Source: Tetrahymena thermophila SB210 | Lineage: Eukaryota; Ciliophora; Oligohymenophorea; Hymenostomatida; Tetrahymenidae | Assembly (NCBI RefSeq): GCF_000189635.1 | Contig: NW_002476186.1 | Location: 463,036 to 527,035 of the forward strand | DNA length: 64,000 nucleotides | Direction of reading: 5' to 3' | Part shown: positions 54,286-64,000 of the stretch, piece after piece | Layout of the letters: every line of letters begins with the position of its first letter | Numbering within the stretch: position 1 is the stretch's first letter | Made by a program: the position numbers and the translations under genes | The notes under the pieces: generated by a model | What the model saw: only the letters and a program-made list of their open reading frames with translations | What the model was told of the DNA's origin: nothing | Databases searched by the model: none

Positions 54286-54909
54286 TAATTTTTGGAGATT
54301 TAGAAAATATTTTCATTTTTTTTTAATCAACAATTATCTAGTATAAAAATTTATTATTTATAACTATATATTTCTCTTCTTAACTTTCACTTTATCTATT
54401 GAAATAAAAAAATATTAAATTAATTTAAGTTTTTAATAATTAATTATTGAATGAAATAAAAACTTATTTTTTTCTTAAATTTTTAAAGAAATATTTAAAA
54501 ATACAAATTTAATTATCAACCTATTTTTATTTAGATGATTTTTAAAAATTTACACACAGTTAAATAAAAAATAATTAAAATAATTTTTTATAATAAATTG
54601 AAATAGAAGAATATTTTTATATTATTTCATACTGAAATATTGTAATATTTATATTATTCAATGCTGTGATTCAATGGCAAAGCACTTTTATGATTTGAAG
54701 TTAATGATTGGATATTTAATCAATAGATAATTTTAGAAAATTAATTAGTTTAATTTTTTGTTATTTTAGAGTAAAAACAAAATTAGAAATTAAAATTTTT
54801 AACATCAGAAACCATAAAGTGATTTAGCTTTAGTGGGATTTATTAGTATTGAAATTAATTAAATTAGGAAATTCTAATTAAATAATTTGACAAAGAAAAC
54901 TATCTATAA
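54135..54909. other. Spacer between the two LRR-like copies
   Basis: The first 150 bp are the 3' flank of copy 1; from about 54355 the sequence repeats the 5' flank of copy 1. No separate gene. Confidence 0.6.
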
Positions 54910-56747
54910 ATGAATAAAATATACTAATCTTAAGATACTGAAGATCTTAATTTTGAAAAGATATATTAGACATTTGTAGCAAATTATGTCAATGAAGAAT
55001 ATTTAGGGGAAAGAACTAAAATAGATAGTCTACATATTTTAATTTGCGATTTGTCGTTAGCAGATATTTAGAGTATTTTTGATTAAGTATATCCTTATAA
55101 AATAATCAAAAACCTCAAATTATCTTTGAGATTTTACAAAAGTTTTAAACAATAGAATTAATATATTCAAGTTCTTGCTCAACTGATATTTAAAATATGT
55201 TAAATTGAGCATATAATCATAAATAAATAAGCATAAACTATTACAATTGAGAACTTAATTCCATTTTTGAAAGAAGCTCAGAATAATTTAGAGTTAAATT
55301 AATTAACAGTATGCTTCAACTTTTTAAACGAATAATATGAAAAAGAAATCAATTATAATTTAATGCTTTTTAGTTAAGAGCTTGGATATCTTTCTTAAAT
55401 AAAGAAACTCAATTTTTCATTGCAGAATTTTCATTTGAATTAACAATACGCATAAGGGATTTTTCAAGGCTTTAGAGATTGTTATCATATTGAAAAACTT
55501 GACTTAAAAATTTTAATCAAAGATGTTGAAATATAGATTTTTTAATACATAAAAGAACAAATTTCCAATTTAATTTATTTAAAAGAATTGAAAATTTAGA
55601 TGCTAATTTCAGAAGTAAATTTAGAGTAGATTTAAAAAATAATTTAAGAATTAATGGTTTCTTTGAATCTTTTAGAAGTTTTTTCTATAAATATTCTTAT
55701 ACAATAAGTAAATACTATTGCAAAAAAGTAAATATTATTAGAAGAAAATTTAATACCTTAAAGCAGTATCAAAAAACTTACAGTCAATATAAAAAATGAA
55801 TAGGGAAAAGCAAATAATATTTCATTTTCAAATTTTAGTAATCAAATATTTTTTGGATTTAAACATTTGCAATAGATTTCTTGGGATCTGACGAACTGCA
55901 ACGAAATAAATTTTGAACATTTTTGTTAAATCCTTAACAATAATATTAACCTAACAAATTTAAAATTAAAAATAGATAAGAATAAAAACCTTAACAGTTT
56001 ATGTCTTTCAATTTAAAGAGCTTAGTTTTTATAAAATCTCAATATAAAAGTAAAATATGATTGTATAAGTTAAGTTGATGATATCTAAGAGATATCATAG
56101 CTTTTTAAATGCTGTAAACAATTAAAGTATTTGAAGTTAGATTTCGTAAAAACTGTAGTTAATAGTGAAATTTTAAATGCACTTACATTTGAGATTGGTA
56201 GTTGTTAATAGCTTTAAATTTTAATTTTTAACTTTGGTATTAATGTTATAAAGAAAATAGACTAAGTTAAATTTTTTAAGAATTTATAAAAAAATTAATA
56301 CCTCAATTATTTATTGTTTGATTTTAACATCCATAAGAAAAAAAAAAGCCTTCAAATCAAAATAAAAGATTAGCCTAAATATTATTGTGGTACATATTAC
56401 ATAACTGTAAGCTAGTAGTAGTAATATGTGAAATAATATTTATAGTAATTCAAAAAAATAGCTAATTTAAAAAAAAAAAAATTTAAAAGACTAGTAAAAT
56501 GTGATTGTATTTGTGATAGGTTTTATTAATGCTTCGAAAATGAAAATAAATAAAGTTACAACTTTCTAGGTTTTGATGAAGATGATGAAGATTATTTCTG
56601 AAAATTTTAAGTGTGTTAATTCTTTTATCAATAATATATATAAATATGTATTTTTTGTAAATTAATATAATTTATTCACCTTGAATTATTTCACATTTAT
56701 CTTTTTTTAGGCTAAAAATTTGTTTTTATGAAATTATATTTAAACAT
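54355..56747. repeat. Tandem duplication, unit 2
   Basis: Second copy of the 2.4-2.5 kb unit, directly adjacent and in the same orientation. The 5' flank keeps the segments TTAACTTTCACTTTATC and ATTAATTTAAGTTTTTAATA; the 3' flank keeps GGCTAAAAATTTG. Confidence 0.85.
54910..56601 (+). CDS. LRR-like protein, tandem copy 2
   Basis: A single exon of 564 codons (563 aa), ATG 54910 to TGA 56599-56601. It is the tandem sister of the gene at 52431 and aligns along its whole length, starting MNKIYQSQDTEDLNFEKIY. Two A-runs (10 A at 56338-56347 and 13 A near 56469) look like frameshift sites but the counts keep the frame, and the C-terminus KFKRLVKCDCICDRFYQCF to DEDDEDYF matches copy 1. The region between the LRR part and this tail (QPKYYCGTYYITVSQQQQ) has diverged most. 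Both copies appear functional. Function unknown. Confidence 0.8.
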
Positions 56748-56874
56748 TCATAAAGAACTTTTATTAATAAATTAACAAGTTAATGCTATTGGAAAATTTT
56801 GTCCAATAGAATTTGAGTTTTAAAATATATCTTCCATTTAACTAAAAATAACACTAAATACCTTTAACTCAAAA

Positions 56875-57361
56875 TCATACTGGCAACAATAGAATATAAT
56901 CACTCAAGTTACTCAAAAGGATAAAGATTAAAAATAAAATACAAATGATAGTGAAAATTGAAATAAACTTCTTAGCCATTAATTTTTGTTCTCTTCTAAG
57001 TTTAATGTTTTCTCTATAAATTTGGTTTTCTATTTTGACTGAGTCTACAGTCATAGTTAGATCAAAATAATAATAAAAAATGTTAATAATAATACTTTAC
57101 ATTATATCAATAAACTTAGATAAAACAAATTTTAAAAGTCATAATAATCTTAATACCATATAATAAGAAATTCGAATATGAGTGCACTTGTGACTGTTAG
57201 CCTATTTTTAAAATTTTAAGAGCCGTCAGTTTCTATACATATAGAGCATGATTATATTAAACGAGCTATTCATATAGGCAGTGACAAAACAAATAATAAC
57301 TATTCTAACTAACAATATAAATGAGATTAAAACATTATAATACTTTTTATCTTTTAGTCAT
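56875..57361 (-). CDS. Small tail-anchored membrane protein
   Basis: Two exons (57157-57361 and 56875-57044, intron 112 nt with GTATTA..CTGTAG) give 124 aa from CAT 57359-57361 to TGA 56875-56877. The N-terminal half is soluble, the middle is helical and charged (DSVKIENQIYRENIKLRREQK), and the end is one membrane span (FISIFTIICILFLIFILL) followed by about 14 residues. This is the shape of a tail-anchored protein such as a SNARE, but I see no clear SNARE zero-layer motif. If the intron is wrong, the second exon alone is a 59-aa protein starting at 57054. Function unknown. Confidence 0.5.
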
Positions 57362-58181
57362 TTATTTTTCTTAATTTTTAATATTTTGTATCAATACTCT
57401 AGCTTTGAAAGTAGTGAAATTATTAAAATATATATCTTATCAAATGCTAATTGATATAAATAAAATACATTTTGGTAAAGCGAATAATTGTTTATTTGTG
57501 AGGAAATAAGCGAATTAGCATATATATTTATATTTTATATTTTATTTTTTATGATTTATAAACAACCATTCTAGAAGCGTATTGTTGATCGTAAGCATAA
57601 TATCTAAATATTCCAATAATGATATTTTAGTTTTATTATTGATTAACAATATAAATTGTACAAAGTTATGGGGGAAATTTTTTATTTTTTAATTATCTCA
57701 AGAAAAAAAAGATTTTTTAGTTTTAATTCGTGAGTGAATTTTCTAAAATAATTTTATGGATTACCCTTCAATTATGTATTTTTTAAAAATTGTGCCTCAA
57801 ATAAGGGATGAAAATAATTTTTTGCCTAATATTTTTGAACAATTATAAATTATTTTAAAAATAAATTTAATAATTTAGGTTTGTTGAAAAATAAAAAAAC
57901 TTTCAAACAAAGAAAAAAGAAAATAAAAAGGAAAATTAAAAAATGAAAGATAGAATAAAACATAATTGTTTAAAACTCTTAACTCTAAACTCTACGAAAA
58001 CATGAATGTTAACTAATTAAAATATTTGATTAAATATATTTAATAAAACTGTATTCTTAAATACGAGGGTATTTTAGGTAAAATGGCGATAGGATCAATC
58101 TAATGTGCATTCAATTAAGAGATTATTGCAAAGTATGAAAGCTGATGTTTAATTTTATAATAATTTTTGCTAATACTAAAA
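57362..58181. other. Intergenic, AT-rich
   Basis: About 820 bp upstream of the small membrane protein gene and downstream of the zinc-finger gene. No gene recognised. Confidence 0.5.
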
Positions 58182-60592
58182 TCAAAATATTGTTAATTAT
58201 TGCTAAATTTATTGAAAATTAGGGGGAATCAAGATGGCAAAGTTGTTTTTTGCAAATTGGCATTTGTTGCAAAGCTTTCTGAAAGAATAGTTTAAATTTG
58301 TGCAACGAGGACAAATCCAATCTTATTTTTTTGCATTTACTTACTAACCTTAAGAATTATTATTACTTGATTATTAGCCTTATAAGCTGTTGTTGTGAGG
58401 ATTGCTTAAAGGAGTTTGCATCGAATTAAAGTTATTATTTTAACTTATAGATTAATTTTCTTATTGAAGGGAAAGGCTACAAGCTTCTTTAATAGAATTC
58501 TCATCTTTGTATAAGAAATTCTAAGAATAATTATAAGCAACGTTAGGACTATTAAAATTATTGCTTAAATTGTTATCAGTGTTAATAGCGTTGCTTTAGT
58601 GGTGTTAAATCTTGCTTTTCTTTTTTGATTCTACATTGTTTCCTTACTTACGCTTTTTACGAATATTATTTGATTTTTTAGTAGATCTCATGATTCTACT
58701 TTCGCTATTTGAATCTCCCTCATCATCATCTGAATCAGACATATCTGCATAATCGTCATTAACCGAATAGAGCACTGTACCTTTGCCAGTATTTTTTTAT
58801 TTTCCTTTATTAATAAAAGAAGAAGCCTATTCAAAATTCACTGTATTTTGGTTGATTAAGTCTTCTTTCTTATAAAAATTATCAAATTTAGCTATTTTGT
58901 TAAATACATTTTAGGAAGGAAGAGTGTTAGAATTTTCATCTACATTGAATAAAGTGCTTTTAACAACTGCACTAGTATTTTAATTAGAGAATAAACTAAA
59001 TTGGCTTTCCTCCTTCCATAAAGATGTATTTTATTAGTTCATGAATAGTGATCTGATACTGTTGCTGTTTGATTTTTAGGAATTTGCATCATTGTTATTG
59101 TTATCTGATTATTCCTTGATCTTTAATTGATTGCTAGACTTTGTAAACTAATTACTATTAAGAAAGCTACTGTAATTAGAAAAATTAATTCCATTGTTAT
59201 TGCTATTATTTGAATTGTTAGCTTTTAAATTATTGGTTGGCTACTCTCCATAAACTTATTAAGCATTTGAATTAGAAAAATAATTGAAAAAGCCTGTGTT
59301 GTTATTGATATTATTGTTATTGTTATTATTATATTAGAAAAACAATCCTCTGGATTATTGTTATTGATTATTTTAATTAGATTGCAAGTTAATTAATTTG
59401 TCTGTGCTGTTCATATCTACTTATTAAGACTAACGGCTAAATAAATTATTTCCATTTCTTTGATTTTGCTAAAAACCTGCTCCAAAAGAATAGATATGCT
59501 AATCTTCATTTTTTTATGTAGGATTAATCAAATTTAAGCTCTAAACAGCACTACTGTTCTAAGCCTCAGAGTTATAATAAGACATTACTTCCATTTAATT
59601 ATTTTACTTATTTATATTTTATTGACTTTGTTCTTCCTAATTTTATCTTTTATTACTGTAATCATCCTCTTCTTCCATTATAATATTATTTATCTACTAT
59701 TGAATTTCCTATTAAAAATTTCCACTATCACTTTCATTTAAAGACTCATCTCCATCTCTCATACTGCTAGGTGATAAAATAAAATTAGGATAATCAATAG
59801 ATGGTTTGTTTGATCCAAACAGCTAAAACTCTCTTTTTTCTTCTTAAAGTGGCGGTTAAATATCTTTGTTTAACTGCTTGCTATTTTATTAAGCTAATTT
59901 TTAATCGCAATATGGCGCGAAAGTACCTACAGAGTTTTAAAAGCTTATTTCATCTATTTGATCCTATTTTTAGTAAGCATACTTTGCAACTTCTGGAGAA
60001 GAAAAATCAAGCATAGCTCCTAAAGGTTTCATTTATTCATGTTTATTGCTGCTATCAGAAAAAATATCTTCCTCAAATTACATTTTTTGATTGGCTTTAT
60101 TACTATTGTGATAGTTTGAGCTATTGTCATTTATCATCATATTTTTGACTTTGTTTTTTTTATTATTTTTACTGCTTTGGTCAGGATCACTTTTACTATT
60201 ACTGTTATGGCTTTAAGGTCCTGTAGCAGTAGTATTCATTTTATGGTCATAACAATCGTCTGAATGAATACTACTTCTATTTGGTGTAAGAAGCAAAAGC
60301 ATATTTTCAAATCCAGCACCTGCTCTATTTTGGTATTTTGCGTACTCTAATAAATTTTCTTCTTCTTTTTTGTCTTATTAGGGACTTAAATTATTGTTTT
60401 CAGATATGCCATTTTCTGCTATCACGTTATTTTAATCATTATCTAAATTTTAAATATTAAAAAATAATTGATTTTATTTGAAAATTTTCCATTTTAAAGA
60501 TTTTATTTACTCATACCTGAAATAAAAAATTGTTGTCCTTCCTAGACAAGCATCAGGTTTTAGAGAAGGTTTTGCTTCTTAGTTTAAATCAT
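58182..60592 (-). CDS. Q/N-rich protein with C-terminal RanBP2-type zinc finger
   Basis: Two exons (60517-60592 and 58182-60442, intron 74 nt) give 778 aa. Near the C-terminus is one RanBP2-type zinc finger: DWICPRCTNLNYSFRKLCNKCQ, with the C-x2-C-x10-C-x2-C spacing and the W, N and R typical of the fold that binds single-stranded RNA (ZRANB2 type) or ubiquitin. The rest is low complexity, rich in Asn, Gln and Ser with (AAT)n and Gln runs, plus an acidic block DSDDDEGDSNSE followed by a basic nuclear-localisation-like KKSNNIRKKRK. An RNA-binding nuclear role is inferred. The first ATG at 60592 is chosen because it keeps frame through the splice; an in-frame ATG at 60553 is an alternative. Confidence 0.8.
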
Positions 60593-60627
60593 GCATCTGT
60601 TACCTAAATGATTATAAAAAATAATAA

Positions 60628-61119
60628 ATGATAAAATAAATATATCTATTGTCAAAAATAAAATTGATTGAAAGTATTTATTTTTTTAAACTTATACATT
60701 CATTTCTAAATGAGAAATTGAGATTGTTGCATAACAAGCAAACCCAATCTCCAGCTCTTAGTTAGTTGCAATTGATATTTCCAGCTAAAGAAGCAGATGA
60801 ATATTAATTTTAGCTGCCTACAGCAACTTATCCAACTCCATTTGCTAGAGGTAAAGGTGAAGAATTAGGATTGCAAGACAGAACTTTTTAATTAGAGCAA
60901 GTATTTGAGAGTTAGTTTTGTAGTGCTTATTATTGTTATTAAGATGTAGAAGATGTAGAAATAGATCCTTGTACAATTTCTGTTGAACCAAGTGATTACT
61001 ACTTTTAAAATTAAGGTTGTTATCTTGTTTATTTTTTCTTCATGGCAATGTTGTAATTTTCTAACGTTGAGACCTCTTTAGAGTTAGTGAAGCTGATCTA
61101 TTCTTTGAAAAATTAATGA
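60628..61119 (+). CDS. Uncharacterised ORF (164 codons)
   Basis: Open plus-strand frame with TAA/TAG as Gln, ending TGA 61117-61119. From about 60714 the composition looks coding: LLHNKQTQSPALSQLQ, FPAKEADEYQF, TYPTPFARGKGEELGLQD, VEIDPCTISVEPSDYY. The 5' end is doubtful: the only upstream ATG (60628) is 35 bp from the start of the divergent zinc-finger gene. The true start may be in an unseen exon, or this is an old gene fragment. No family recognised. Confidence 0.4.
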
Positions 61120-62567
61120 TCAATAATTTGATGTGATCAGTGAAAAAAATAATTATTTTGAATTTTAAATTTTGAATGAAATAAATGCTTTTATGTTGGA
61201 TAAAAAAAACGATAGAGGTCACTGAATCAAAGGAAATATTATGTTTAGAAAAGTAAATTAAAAAAAATGGTATTTCTAACGTTAATAATTTAATTATAGT
61301 AGAATTTATTTAGAATAAAATAAAGTAATATTAGTATTTTGAATGAAAGTTACTAATTAATCTAAGTAAGATACGCTGTGACTCTTAAATTGACTTTACT
61401 ATTGGTCTTTTTATTCTTATTAAAAAAAGAGCAAAGTTAAATTTCTTTTTTTAATATTAATCAACTTCTTTTATTTTCCTCTTGATAATAAATTATTAAT
61501 AAATAACAAGCAAACTACCCTTATCACTTATATTTCAATATCAAAATTAATTAATAATTAATCAAATATTTGAAGTAAATAAATAAACATTAAATAAAAG
61601 AAACAAAGATCAATCAAACAAGCAAATAATTAAATAAACAAACAAACAAATAAACACTCCACTTTTAGGGAATTAACATCTTAAAAATATTTATTGCATT
61701 TAAAATACTCTTTTTTTTGATAAACAATAAATTAAATTTTAGATGATCATTTTTTGTTATAGATTATTAATACTTAGAAATTATTTATATAATTTAATTG
61801 CTTAATTATGATAAATGTAAATACAATTATTATTTTAAATTATAAATATTTAGTTAGTTAAATTATATAATGAGTCTTTTTTCTTTTAGAAAATAAACAT
61901 AAAATTCATTATAAAAAATCAATTAATTCCCTCTATTAGCAAATATTATTATTATTTGGTTAAACTGTAATTTTAAATTGAATTTGAATTTTCGCGTGAA
62001 CTATTTTGAAATCTTTTCATGTTTTATTTTTTATAGCTAATTAAAATAATTAAATATTTTAATAGCATTTCATTTCCTTAATAAATCTCAAATTTAAATA
62101 AAATTAAATTCAAATATTTTTTTAAATTAATTTTTACATCAATTTATTTAAACATTTTTAGGAGGGAAATAATTTATTTTTTTCAAATTACATCAGTTTT
62201 AACAAATTTAAATTTTTAAGATATTGTTTTAGATTAAATAAATGTTTTCTACTAATTGTGTTTCTGTAATAGATAACAATTAAAATATATCAAAAAATAT
62301 TTTTTAAAATTATTAAATTTAATTATGAAAATTTTAATGTTTAATTTTACTAATTTAAAATGATAAAATAATAAATTAATTAAAATTTATTTAAATAATA
62401 AATTGAAAAAACTAATTTATTAAAAATTATTAATGCTAATAATAAAAAAAAGATATTTTATATGATGCAAAGTAAATGATATAAATGATAATAAAAATAA
62501 TAAATTATTTGTTTTATTAATATTTTTCAATTTGAATAAAAATAGAAATTAATTTGATTGATTTTAA
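61120..62567. other. Subterminal intergenic DNA
   Basis: About 1.45 kb with AAACAAAC-type runs near 61610-61650 and long A/T stretches. No gene or subtelomeric repeat family seen. Confidence 0.55.
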
Positions 62568-63605
62568 TCAAAGTTGGTTTAAAATTTCTTATAAATTAGG
62601 AGAATCCATTGTCTTCAATTAGTTGACATAATTAACGAGACTTTGTAAATCATCAATGTATTCTTGTTAGAGGTAGTTCTCAATAGAGTTTTATTTTTTT
62701 TAAATGTATCTTTCTCTTAAATTCAAATAATCGAAGTCCTTATGGGTAACTAACCAAAAAAAGTAAGCTAAACCAATATCGAATATTCCAAAAAGACAAG
62801 TAATAGGTTCCATAATATCCCAAGATAGGAGAACATATGTGCAATATTAGAGAGCTAAAATTTTACTAGCAGATATATAGAATATTCTTTTCATATATTT
62901 GTTAGATTTTTTGTCAATAACTTCAAACAACTCCTTTTATTTTTATAATTATCTCTAAAGCTTTTTGTTTAAAGTATTATAAATTATGTTATAGATTTCC
63001 TCTTTGTATTTTTAATTCAAAGAAAGCTCAGTTAACACCTTTTAATTAACTAAAGATATAAAATCTCTATCAACTTATTTATAAACAGATTATGTTAGTT
63101 ATTCAGAAAAACGTGTTACATAATCTGATAAGATGTGCTACTCCTAAGGGTTTAAGTTGAATCCTTTACATACTTCGTTTAGCAAATACTGATCATAGGA
63201 GTATTCTTTTGATTTATCTAAAGGATCATTTTTTAAAATAGCTATAATTTTGCCATCATCCTATGATGCTACAAAAAAGTCGCTTTGGAATAAATATGAA
63301 ACTTTAGTGTCTGGTGAATAAATATTTTTTGCTGTAAAATCATAAAAAACAGGGTTTTTTATTGTTGCCATTATTTTTTTTCCATTAAGACTAATATCTC
63401 TATCTATATAAGTTAGTTCTTTGATATCTTTCAGCTTATCTTCTCCTTTAAATTTTCCAATAAATTCAGAGCTTGAAACAACATCAGAAAGGAGATTTAA
63501 ATTCAAAGATCTGCTAAAATTATATTAATTTAGATGCAAAAAGCTTTTTGTAAAATTTTATCCTTTATTATTAAAATTTGGTTTTAAAATACCTTTAAGA
63601 AACAT
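62568..63605 (-). CDS. MCU: Mitochondrial calcium uniporter pore subunit
   Basis: One exon of 346 codons (345 aa), start CAT 63603-63605, stop TCA 62568-62570. The selectivity-filter signature WDIMEP is at residues 262-267 between two membrane spans (ILALQYCTYVLLS and CLFGIFDIGLAYFFWLV), exactly as in MCU. A coiled coil (LNKKLQRQLQKQKELFEVIDKK) precedes the first span and a helical tail follows the second. The N-terminus MFLKGILKPNFNNKG is basic and free of acidic residues, fitting a mitochondrial presequence. The protein forms the Ca2+ channel of the inner membrane. No MICU or EMRE gene is in the window. It is the last gene before the telomere. Confidence 0.95.
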
Positions 63606-63974
63606 TTCTAATAATAATTTTGTAATGAAAGAAATATTTCGCTAAAATTAATCTGTTATGATAATTTGTTTGCTTTTGCTATATATTTATATATATCTGA
63701 AATAAAATTTGTTTAAAAATAATAAATTAATTTAATCAATTTCCATTTAAAAACGATAATTTATTTATTATTTATCATAATTTATTTAAAATTCATGTTT
63801 TTTTTTACATCAGCATTAAATACATAAATTAAATCATTTTTTAAATCCTAATTTGATTAAAATTAAAAAATTGAGTTTTTTTTATTAAGTAAGAAATCAC
63901 TCAAAAAATCACATTTCTAAAAAAATTAATTTTATTTTTATTATTTAAAAGTTAAAGAATAAATTAAAAATAAT
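63606..63974. other. Subtelomeric spacer and MCU promoter
   Basis: 370 bp of AT-rich DNA between the MCU start codon and the first telomeric repeat. It must hold the whole MCU promoter. No subtelomeric repeat or breakage-site remnant seen. Confidence 0.6.
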
Positions 63975-64000
63975 GGGGTTGGGGTTGGGGTTGGGGTTGG
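63975..64000 (+). repeat. Telomere, (GGGGTT)n
   Basis: Four full GGGGTT units plus GG run to the end of the window, G-rich strand 3'-most, so this is the right end of a macronuclear chromosome. The unit is that of Tetrahymena and Glaucoma telomerase. Confidence 0.98.

Noticed and set aside
56338-56480. Apparent frameshift at the A-runs of LRR-like copy 2
   Set aside because: Counting the bases (10 A and 13 A) shows the frame is kept, and the C-terminus matches copy 1.
61600-61660. Subtelomeric satellite made of AAAC units
   Set aside because: The runs are short, irregular and also occur elsewhere in the window (46068, 28664), so they are ordinary simple sequence.

Overview
The window is the right-hand end of a ciliate macronuclear chromosome, most likely Tetrahymena or a close relative. 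Two things in the sequence show this. It ends in GGGGTT telomeric repeats (63975-64000), and every convincing gene reads through TAA and TAG as glutamine and stops only at TGA (ciliate nuclear code). Intergenic DNA and introns are extremely AT-rich. Introns run from about 43 to 592 nt with GT..AG ends, longer than the 20-30 nt typical of Paramecium. Because of the code, a standard-code ORF search breaks almost every gene here. The gene models below were built by hand with TAA/TAG=Gln, so exon joins are inferences from frame, splice sites and family similarity.

Layout. At 1-13.2 kb there is the 3' end of an unidentified gene, then four minus-strand paralogues of a two-transmembrane, Cys-containing surface-type protein (1828, 6872, 9159, 11471) with an M20 amidohydrolase gene (5277-6723, +) between the first and second. 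At 15.3-26.5 kb lies one very large plus-strand gene for a guanylyl cyclase fused to a P4-ATPase-like module. At 28.8-40.5 kb are a membrane-anchored LRR protein, a TatD-type nuclease, a sperm-tail PG-rich repeat (SHIPPO) axonemal protein, PP4 regulatory subunit 2 and a ULK/Atg1-like kinase. At 41.2-51.3 kb are a RAP-domain protein, the kinetochore protein NDC80, phosphatase inhibitor-2 and a large diverged relative of the two-transmembrane family. At 52.4-56.6 kb is a tandem duplication (about 2.5 kb units) carrying two LRR-like genes. At 56.9-64 kb are a small tail-anchored protein, a Q/N-rich RanBP2-type zinc-finger protein, an uncertain divergent ORF and the mitochondrial calcium uniporter MCU, whose start codon is 370 bp from the telomere.

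How the genes relate. There is no operon structure; each gene stands alone. Functional themes are second-messenger signalling (P4-ATPase/guanylyl cyclase, MCU), phosphatase control (PPP4R2, inhibitor-2), cell division (NDC80) and cilia (PG-rich repeat protein). Local expansion by tandem duplication has happened at least twice (the two-TM family and the LRR pair). The strongest targets for follow-up are the cyclase fusion, with its degenerate flippase motifs and swapped cyclase halves, and the uncharacterised two-TM family. No tRNA, rRNA, CRISPR or transposon genes were found.
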